Source: Candidatus Nanopelagicaceae bacterium
GTDB taxonomy: Bacteria; Actinomycetota; Actinomycetes; Nanopelagicales; Nanopelagicaceae
Length of the DNA: 5,095 bases
Direction: 5' to 3'
NCBI GenBank assembly: GCA_947489825.1
Contig: CANLFL010000068.1
Span: 1 to 5,095, forward strand
The position numbers were made by a program, and so were the translations under genes. The stretch's first letter is position 1. Each line of letters begins with the position of its first letter. The notes under the pieces were generated by a model that worked only from the letters and a program-made list of their open reading frames with translations, did no database searches and was not told where the DNA came from. Shown in pieces: positions 1 to 5,095 of this stretch.

Positions 1-718
1 AAGGAGCGACGCGACCAGACTTTTCAAATGCTCCGTAGGTCAAAGGCATTAATTTGGCGAATTCAGCCTCCATTTTTTCAGCGACCATTTCGATCTCTCG
101 TTGTGGGTAGCTTGGAAAATGCGAACCTTCACGTGCTGTACGCAATGAGAGAAAATTCATGAGCGCTCGTGCATTCATCGTGACATACATGGATGAATAA
201 GTTGCGACCGGGAGAACTACGCGAGCTACTTCGCGGGCAACTCCAGCTTCAAGCATTTTTTGATAACTGTCATAGGCAACAAGATAAGCCTCTTTCATCG
301 CAGTGACAGATATTTCAAATTGCTCTGGCGTGCCATCTTCGAATGTATATGAGCCAGTCTTTCCGACTTGTATTAATTTGCGTTCTTTAGATGGGATGTA
401 GAAAACAGGCCTGAGTTCACGATAACGACCGCTCTCTTCATTGTATGAAGCAATTCGATGGCGCATAAATTCGCGGAAAACAAATATTGGAGCAGAGATG
501 AAGAAAGTCATTGACGTGTGCTCAAAGGGTGAACCATGGCGTTCGCGCGCTAGATAATTGATAAGTCCTGCCGACCGGTTTGGATCTTCACCAATCTCAT
601 CCATTGATTGCTCTCCAGCAGTTGATACTCGAGCTGCCCAGATAACATCGGCATCACTTGCACTGGATTTAATTAATTCAACGGTGACATCGTCACGAAA
701 GATCACTTGTTCGGCCAT
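1..718 (-). CDS. thyX: Flavin-dependent thymidylate synthase ThyX (3' end at window edge)
   Basis: ThyX makes dTMP from dUMP in the cytoplasm, using methylenetetrahydrofolate as carbon donor and FAD/NADPH for reduction; it replaces the unrelated ThyA. Reading from the ATG at 718, 239 codons are visible. The diagnostic ThyX signature RHRxxSxxxxSxR is perfect at residues 86-98 (RHRIASYNEESGR, 425-463), followed by YRELRPVFYIP. Other family-like segments are ERHGSPFEHTS (59-69) and NARALMNFLSLR (182-193). The last complete codons read GRVAP, which resembles the C-terminus I recall for actinobacterial ThyX, and the single leftover base is T on the coding strand, so a stop could follow at once. 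Family length is about 220-250 residues, so almost nothing is missing. The start has no clear Shine-Dalgarno, but a TATGGT hexamer lies six bases before the ATG, suggesting a leaderless mRNA. In related genomes dapA commonly follows; it would lie left of the window. Confidence 0.96.
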   Translation of the reverse strand, partial: MAEQVIFRDDVTVELIKSSASDADVIWAARVSTAGEQSMDEIGEDPNRSAGLINYLARERHGSPFEHTSMTFFISAPIFVFREFMRHRIASYNEESGRYRELRPVFYIPSKERKLIQVGKTGSYTFEDGTPEQFEISVTAMKEAYLVAYDSYQKMLEAGVAREVARVVLPVATYSSMYVTMNARALMNFLSLRTAREGSHFPSYPQREIEMVAEKMEAEFAKLMPLTYGAFEKSGRVAP

Positions 719-724
719 GGTCGC

Positions 725-730
725 ACCATA
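725..730 (-). promoter_or_regulatory. Candidate -10 element for leaderless thyX
   Basis: On the minus strand this reads TATGGT, which fits the actinobacterial -10 pattern TANNNT. It is followed by six bases and then the thyX ATG at 718, the spacing expected if transcription starts at the A of the start codon. The -35 position 17 bp upstream (748-753, GAGATA) matches the TTGACA consensus at only three of six bases. Leaderless mRNAs are common in Actinobacteria, and the lack of a Shine-Dalgarno supports the idea, but no transcript start has been seen. Confidence 0.4.
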
Positions 731-765
731 CCTAGCAGCCAGTTCCCTATCTCGGATATCTACGG

Positions 766-771
766 CAGAAT
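766..771 (+). promoter_or_regulatory. Candidate -10 element for leaderless azlC
   Basis: CAGAAT matches TATAAT at four of six positions, including the second A and final T, and ends six bases before the azlC GTG at 778, so transcription could begin at the start codon. The likely -35 position (743-748, TTCCCT) matches the consensus at three of six. It is weaker than the thyX candidate because the first T is missing. Support comes mainly from the spacing and from the absence of a ribosome binding site before the GTG. Confidence 0.28.
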
Positions 772-777
772 GCACCC

Positions 778-1452
778 GTGTCTAGAGTGAACCGCGCCAC
801 CCTCGCTCGATCGCTGAGCGTTTCATTGCCCGTGGGGGCATATGGCATCGCTTTTGGGGCAGCAAGTGTTGCCGCCGGCTTCACCGTTCTACAAAGTTGT
901 CTCATCTCACTTCTCACATTTTCTGGGGCATCTCAGTTCGCTCTCGTGGGAGTCATGGGTTCTGGTGGAACAGCGCTCAGTGCAACAGCTACCGCTTCCC
1001 TACTTGGAACTCGAAACTTGCTCTACGGATTGCAGATGGCTCCGGTTCTGCGCACTAGGCGCTTTAAAAAAATCGTTGCTGCACAGCTGACTATTGATGA
1101 ATCAACTGGTGTTGCTATCTCCCTTGAGAAAAATGGGCGCGAAAGTATGCGACAAGGGTTTTGGTACACCGGAATCGGCGTCTACATATTTTGGAATCTC
1201 TTCACTCTGCTCGGAGCACTCGGTGCGCAAGCAATGGGTGATCCTGCTGCCTTCGGACTCGATGCTGCAGTGCCAGCGGCTTTCTTAGGTTTGGTCTGGC
1301 CGCGATTGACCGGTAAGAACGAGCGTCTGCTTGCAGCCTCTGCTGTCGCACTCGCTCTTATTGCCACACCATATGTCGCTGCAGGAGTTCCGATTATTTC
1401 AACTGCCGTGCTCGCAGTGCTCTTCGGTTTGCGAGGTCGAGTGTGGAGATAA
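778..1452 (+). CDS. azlC: AzlC/BrnF-type large subunit of branched-chain amino acid exporter
   Basis: This is the large membrane subunit of an AzlCD (LIV-E family) exporter. Characterised members such as BrnFE of Corynebacterium glutamicum export leucine, isoleucine, valine and methionine; substrate here is inferred from family. The 224-residue length fits the family. Motifs include LPVGAYGIAFGAAS (17-30), FSGASQFA (48-55), LLGTRNLLYG (75-84), LTIDESTGVA (104-113) and LGLVWPRL (170-177). Hydrophobic membrane segments cover roughly 15-38, 40-60, 65-90, 128-150, 162-178, 183-200 and 203-218; a basic loop RTRRFKK lies at 92-98. The GTG at 778 is the earliest in-frame start and leaves a normal short N-terminus; GTG 787 is an alternative. 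The gene ends with TAA at 1450-1452, two bases before or overlapping azlD, so the two are translationally coupled. Expression may respond to amino acid excess as in BrnFE, but no Lrp-type regulator gene is visible here. Confidence 0.9.
   Translation: MSRVNRATLARSLSVSLPVGAYGIAFGAASVAAGFTVLQSCLISLLTFSGASQFALVGVMGSGGTALSATATASLLGTRNLLYGLQMAPVLRTRRFKKIVAAQLTIDESTGVAISLEKNGRESMRQGFWYTGIGVYIFWNLFTLLGALGAQAMGDPAAFGLDAAVPAAFLGLVWPRLTGKNERLLAASAVALALIATPYVAAGVPIISTAVLAVLFGLRGRVWR
1445..1448 (+). promoter_or_regulatory. Ribosome binding site of azlD
   Basis: GGAG inside the last codons of azlC lies six bases before the ATG at 1455. It favours that ATG as the azlD start over the GTG at 1443, although GAGG at 1433-1436 is equally well spaced from the GTG. 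Confidence 0.55.
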
Positions 1453-1454
1453 CA

Positions 1455-1763
1455 ATGGATGCACTCTGGATTGGTCTGATCGCCACAAGTGTTATTGCTT
1501 TCTTACTTAAGTACGCGGGACATAGCGTGCCGGAAAGGTGGCTCAGCCATCCCCGAGTCTTGAAGATCAATGGCCTTATTCCCATCGCACTCTTGAGCGC
1601 ATTGGTGGCAGTTCAGACATTCACAAATGGAAAGTCACTAGTTATTGACCAACGACTAGCTGGCCTTGCAGTAGCAGTGATCGCGCTGATCTTGAGAGCG
1701 CCATTTGCAATCGTTGTCCTGAGCGCAGCAGCAACATCAGCTGGGCTCTATCACCTTCAGTAA
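1455..1763 (+). CDS. azlD: AzlD/BrnE-type small subunit of branched-chain amino acid exporter
   Basis: This is the small membrane partner of AzlC; both subunits are needed for export in characterised AzlCD/BrnFE pairs. From the ATG at 1455 it has 102 residues, normal for AzlD. Hydrophobic stretches lie at about 4-18, 41-57, 68-80 and 83-98, with a polar segment YAGHSVPERWLSHPRV at 20-35 between the first two. The ERWLSHPRV-like region followed by a hydrophobic helix is typical of AzlD. The in-frame GTG at 1443 would add four residues (MEIT) and overlap azlC by 10 bp; I prefer the ATG for its GGAG and two-base gap from the azlC stop. The assignment rests on size, topology and adjacency to azlC more than on a catalytic motif. 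The gene ends 14 bp from the convergent mycoredoxin gene. Confidence 0.87.
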   Translation: MDALWIGLIATSVIAFLLKYAGHSVPERWLSHPRVLKINGLIPIALLSALVAVQTFTNGKSLVIDQRLAGLAVAVIALILRAPFAIVVLSAAATSAGLYHLQ

Positions 1764-1790
1764 TTCAAGTTATTTTCTTAGATGATACTG
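1756..1790. terminator. Weak inverted repeat across the convergent gene ends
   Basis: TCAGTA (1756-1761) at the end of azlD can pair with TACTGA (1785-1790) at the end of the mycoredoxin gene, leaving an AT-rich loop of 23 bases. The stem is only six base pairs and has no adjoining U-run, so it is at best a poor bidirectional terminator. I list it because nothing better exists in the 14 bp between the two stop codons. Confidence 0.15.
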
Positions 1791-2029
1791 AGTGATTGTA
1801 GCTTTGCTTTGAGGTCATTATCTGAAGGCTCTGTCAGGTGAGTACCATCGCTGAATACGATCACCGGAATAGATTGTGCTCCACCATTTATCTCTACAAC
1901 TTTAGCTGCAGCAGTTGGATCATTCTCAACATCGACTAGTGTGTACTCAACTCCGAGCTCGGCGAGTAGACGCTTAGAACGGCGGCAATCTCCGCACCAT
2001 TCGGCTGAATACATTGTGATAGCTGACAT
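1778..2029 (-). CDS. Mycoredoxin-like glutaredoxin family protein
   Basis: This 83-residue cytoplasmic thioredoxin-fold protein belongs to the actinobacterial glutaredoxin-like/mycoredoxin group, whose studied members reduce mycothiol-mixed disulfides or serve as small electron donors. The active site is WCGDC with cysteines at 12 and 15, after a beta strand ITMYSAE. A cis-proline follows in SIPV (Pro55), and DGTHLTEPSDNDL at 61-73 matches the C-terminal ligand-binding region of mycoredoxins. The overall pattern resembles M. tuberculosis Mrx1, whose motif I recall as CGYC; here the second middle residue is Asp. A good AGGAG lies six bases before the ATG, directly after the dapB stop, so it is the last gene of the pnp-M16-dapB transcript. 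Both cysteines favour a dithiol mechanism, but mycothiol dependence cannot be read from sequence. An NrdH-type redoxin is less likely, because no nrd genes are near. Confidence 0.85.
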   Translation of the reverse strand: MSAITMYSAEWCGDCRRSKRLLAELGVEYTLVDVENDPTAAAKVVEINGGAQSIPVIVFSDGTHLTEPSDNDLKAKLQSLSII

Positions 2030-2035
2030 TGTGAT

Positions 2036-2040
2036 CTCCT
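2036..2040 (-). promoter_or_regulatory. Ribosome binding site of the mycoredoxin gene
   Basis: AGGAG on the minus strand, six bases before the ATG at 2029 and directly after the dapB TAG stop at 2041-2043. It is the strongest Shine-Dalgarno in the window and fixes the start. Confidence 0.75.
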
Positions 2041-2781
<741 letters not shown>

Positions 2782-4065
2782 CTAACTCCCCTTCGCCAAA
2801 ACTTTTTCAAAAATACTCTCGCTCTTAAATGGACCCACTAGGGCAAGGGTAGGCGTTTTAGTCAGAAACTCGCTAGCGACTTTTCGGACATCCTCATGGG
2901 AAACTCCAGCGATCTCCTTCAATATCTCGTCAAAGCCCATCACTTGACCGTAAACAATCTCATTTTTGCCGATTCGTGACATACGAGAGCCGCTATCTTC
3001 CTGGCTCAAAACTAGAGACCCACGGACAGCGCCTTTCGCTCGTTCGATCTCTTCGTGTGTCATGCCGTGTTCTGTGACATCGGTCAGGACTTCTCGGATA
3101 ATTTCAATGACTTCAATTGCCTTACTTGGATTGCATCCCGCATAGAAACCAATCTGACCTGATCCCGCAAACTGTTGTGCGTAGGCGTAGACAGAGTAGG
3201 CAAGGCCGCGCTTTTCACGAATCTCTTGGAAGAGACGAGAAGACATTCCGCCACCGAGTGCTGACGCCAGAATCCCCATTGCAAAGCGACGATCATCATG
3301 GCGGGCAACGCCTTCCATGCCATAAAACATATGTGCTTGCTCAGTCTTACGCGTCATCAAACCAACAGATGTTTGCTTAGCCTTGCGAATACTTTCATTG
3401 CCGCGAATCTGCGGCGTGCCCTTCACGTCGAGGAACCCATCTGCGCTCAGTGCGCGCTCGACCATCTCAACAACTTTTTTATGCTTGATATTGCCTGCTA
3501 CAGCAACGACAAGATCCTGTGGAAGGTAGCGCTTCTTGTAATAGTTAAAGACAGAGTTACGGGACATGGATTTGATGGAGTCAACTGTTCCTAAAATCGG
3601 GCGTCCCAGCTGTGTATCGCCATAATAAGTTTCAGCATAGAGATCATGAACGAGATCACTTGGATCATCATCACGCATAGCAATCTCTTCCAGAACAACT
3701 TTGCGCTCAGCGTCAACATCGAGTGCGCTGACAATCGATGAGGTAATTAAATCGCTGACGACATCGATGGCCATGGGTAGATCAGTATCAATCACACGGG
3801 CGTAGAAGCAGGTGTATTCCTTGCTTGTAAATGCATTCATCTCACCGCCGACTGCTTCAATAGATGAAGAAATCTCAAGTGCGTTGCGACGTGTTGTACC
3901 TTTAAAGAGAAGATGCTCTAGAAAGTGAGAAGCCCCAGCAACTGCCGGGGTTTCATCACGTGAACCTACATTGACCCAGATTCCCACAGCGGCACTTCGT
4001 ACCGACGGAACTTCTTCCGTAACGATACGAAGGCCACTTGCGTGAACGAATCTCTTTACTGACAT
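2782..4065 (-). CDS. M16B family zinc metallopeptidase (PepR-like)
   Basis: This 427-residue protein is a single-chain M16B insulinase-type peptidase, related to mitochondrial processing peptidase beta subunit and Bacillus YmxG/MlpA. The inverted zinc motif HFLEH is at 47-51, with Glu50 as catalytic base, and the third zinc ligand is Glu127 in VVLEEIAMRDDDP, correctly spaced. The C-terminal half carries the substrate-binding segment GGGMSSRLFQEIREKRGLAY at 271-290, so both M16 domains are present and the enzyme should be active. There is no signal peptide, so it is probably cytoplasmic. Its substrate is unknown. In many bacteria it lies next to pnp, as here, where only 10 nt separate it from the PNPase stop. 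The ATG at 4065 has only a weak AAAAAGCGG upstream, so translation may depend on coupling with pnp. It is called PepR in Streptomyces, but the name is loosely applied. Confidence 0.95.
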   Translation of the reverse strand: MSVKRFVHASGLRIVTEEVPSVRSAAVGIWVNVGSRDETPAVAGASHFLEHLLFKGTTRRNALEISSSIEAVGGEMNAFTSKEYTCFYARVIDTDLPMAIDVVSDLITSSIVSALDVDAERKVVLEEIAMRDDDPSDLVHDLYAETYYGDTQLGRPILGTVDSIKSMSRNSVFNYYKKRYLPQDLVVAVAGNIKHKKVVEMVERALSADGFLDVKGTPQIRGNESIRKAKQTSVGLMTRKTEQAHMFYGMEGVARHDDRRFAMGILASALGGGMSSRLFQEIREKRGLAYSVYAYAQQFAGSGQIGFYAGCNPSKAIEVIEIIREVLTDVTEHGMTHEEIERAKGAVRGSLVLSQEDSGSRMSRIGKNEIVYGQVMGFDEILKEIAGVSHEDVRKVASEFLTKTPTLALVGPFKSESIFEKVLAKGS

Positions 4066-4075
4066 TGGCCGCTTT

Positions 4076-5095
4076 TTATTCAGCTGCCGGAGTTGAACCG
4101 TCTTCTAGGACTGGAACGAGTGAGAGCTTGCCCTTTGGATCAATCTCACCGATCTCAACCTGAATCTTGTCTCCCACCTTCATTACTTCTTCAAGGTTCT
4201 CAATTCGCTTTCCGCCATGCATCTTGCGAATCTGTGAAACGTGAAGCAAACCATCTTTGCCAGGCATCAATGAGATAAATGCTCCGAATGCAGCGAGCTT
4301 GACGACGGTACCTAGGTATCGCTCGCCAACTTCTGGCATCTGTGGATTTGCAATCGCATTGATCTGTGCGCGAGCAGCTTCTGCTGAAGCTCCATCGACT
4401 GCTCCGATGTAGATAGTTCCATCATCTTCGATAGAGATATCTGCGCCAGTCTCTTCTTGGATCTGATTGATGATCTTGCCCTTAGGCCCGATAACTGCAC
4501 CAATCTGATCTACAGGAATCTTGACCGAGATGATGCGAGGAGCAAATGGGCTCATCTCATCCGGTGAATCGATCGCCTCGTTCATGACATCAAGGATGGC
4601 AAGACGAGCTTCCTTAGCTTGGAGAAGTGCCGCAGCTAGAACTGAAGCTGGGATTCCATCAAGCTTTGTATCGAGTTGAAGAGCTGTAACGAAATCTTTT
4701 GTTCCAGCAACTTTAAAGTCCATATCTCCGAATGCATCCTCTGCACCCAAAATATCTGTGAGGGCAACGTATTCGACCTTGCCATCGACATCATCTGAGA
4801 TAAGACCCATTGCAATACCTGCAACTGGTGCCTTCAATGGAACACCAGCCTGCAACATCGACAGAGTTGATGCACAGACAGATCCCATTGAGGTTGATCC
4901 ATTTGAACCAAGCGCTTCAGAGACCTGACGAATTGCGTAAGGGAACTCTTCGCGAGTTGGAAGAACAGGAATGAGGGCGCGCTCTGCGAGTGCTCCGTGT
5001 CCGATTTCACGACGCTTTGGCGTACCTACGCGACCAGTCTCACCAGTTGAATATGGTGGGAAGTTGTAGTTATGCATGTAGCGCTTGTGATTTTC
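4076..5095 (-). CDS. pnp: Polyribonucleotide nucleotidyltransferase (PNPase), C-terminal 339 residues
   Basis: PNPase degrades RNA from the 3' end by phosphorolysis and can add heteropolymeric tails; it is a ring-shaped trimer. The reading frame is open to the right edge, so the first half of the protein (the first RNase PH domain and the helical domain) lies outside. Numbering from the first visible codon, the second RNase PH domain starts within [21 protein letters not shown] and includes the phosphate-binding GSNGSTSM (63-70). It keeps the metal-binding and catalytic residues Asp120, Asp126 and Lys128 in [11 protein letters not shown], equivalent to E. coli D486, D492 and K494. A KH domain follows with GPKG at 203-206, then an S1 domain (about 255-325, [19 protein letters not shown]) and a short tail ending STPAAE. 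The Met at 5077 is internal, as conserved PNPase residues precede it. The wording closely matches actinobacterial GpsI/PNPase. First visible gene of the operon. Confidence 0.98.
   Translation of the reverse strand, partial: ENHKRYMHNYNFPPYSTGETGRVGTPKRREIGHGALAERALIPVLPTREEFPYAIRQVSEALGSNGSTSMGSVCASTLSMLQAGVPLKAPVAGIAMGLISDDVDGKVEYVALTDILGAEDAFGDMDFKVAGTKDFVTALQLDTKLDGIPASVLAAALLQAKEARLAILDVMNEAIDSPDEMSPFAPRIISVKIPVDQIGAVIGPKGKIINQIQEETGADISIEDDGTIYIGAVDGASAEAARAQINAIANPQMPEVGERYLGTVVKLAAFGAFISLMPGKDGLLHVSQIRKMHGGKRIENLEEVMKVGDKIQVEIGEIDPKGKLSLVPVLEDGSTPAAE

Larger units (their letters stand above)
719..777. promoter_or_regulatory. Divergent promoter region between thyX and azlC
   Basis: This 59-bp gap separates two genes that point away from each other, so it must carry the transcription signals for both unless starts lie inside the genes. 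No convincing Shine-Dalgarno precedes either start codon. It holds two candidate -10 hexamers, listed separately, each six bases from its start codon. A GATATC palindrome lies between them (755-760), but it is too short to call an operator. That the region drives both genes is inferred from gene orientation. Confidence 0.6.

Noticed and set aside
755..760. GATATC palindrome between thyX and azlC as a regulator binding site
   Set aside because: A six-base palindrome is expected by chance, and no longer dyad surrounds it.
558..785. Plus-strand open frame antisense to the thyX 5' region
   Set aside because: It lies almost wholly opposite thyX, has no recognisable domain or ribosome binding site, and its sequence is explained by codon bias on the thyX strand.
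1063..1072. TTTAAAAAAA run in azlC as a possible programmed frameshift site
   Set aside because: The codon phase is TTT AAA AAA A, which does not fit the X XXY YYZ heptamer, and azlC continues with intact family motifs on both sides.
1182..1585. Two short minus-strand open frames under azlC and azlD (about 61 and 63 residues)
   Set aside because: Composition is that expected of antisense frames of hydrophobic genes; no family resemblance and no spacing that suggests an operon.
3117..3594. Plus-strand open frames opposite the M16 peptidase gene
   Set aside because: Both overlap a clear, motif-complete peptidase gene and encode no recognisable protein; antisense shadows.
5075..5077. ATG at 5077 as the start of a short PNPase-like gene
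   Set aside because: The frame stays open to the window edge, and the upstream residues ENHKRY match conserved PNPase sequence, so the Met is internal.

Overview
The window looks like a compact, conserved housekeeping locus of an actinobacterium with unusually low GC (slightly under half by eye). PNPase, ThyX, DapB and a mycoredoxin-type glutaredoxin all have actinobacterial-type sequences. The order pnp - M16 peptidase - dapB - thyX resembles the locus I know from Streptomyces and relatives. Low GC, very short intergenic gaps and probable leaderless starts would fit a streamlined lineage such as the freshwater acI/Nanopelagicales group, but that placement is inference, not read from a marker.

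Layout from left to right. Positions 1-718 (minus) hold thyX, flavin-dependent thymidylate synthase, cut by the window edge at or within a few codons of its natural end. Positions 719-777 are a 59-bp divergent promoter region. Positions 778-1763 (plus) hold azlC and azlD, a two-subunit branched-chain amino acid exporter of the AzlCD/BrnFE type. Their end faces the end of the minus-strand operon across 14 bp. Positions 1778-5095 (minus) hold four tightly spaced genes, read in transcription order as pnp (5' end outside the window), an M16B zinc peptidase, dapB and a mycoredoxin-like protein. Gaps between them are 10, 3 and 11 nt, so cotranscription is likely, with the promoter outside the window.

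Functionally the locus mixes RNA turnover (PNPase), protein processing (M16 peptidase), lysine/diaminopimelate synthesis (DapB), thiol redox (mycoredoxin), thymidylate synthesis (ThyX) and amino acid export (AzlCD). The only departure from the order I expect is the azlCD pair, which sits between the dapB operon and thyX on the opposite strand. I found no RNA genes, CRISPR array, insertion sequence or long repeat, and no stretch over 60 bp without a gene. I see no convincing undescribed system here. The observations most worth checking are the mirrored leaderless promoters, the inserted exporter cassette and the mycoredoxin coupled to dapB.
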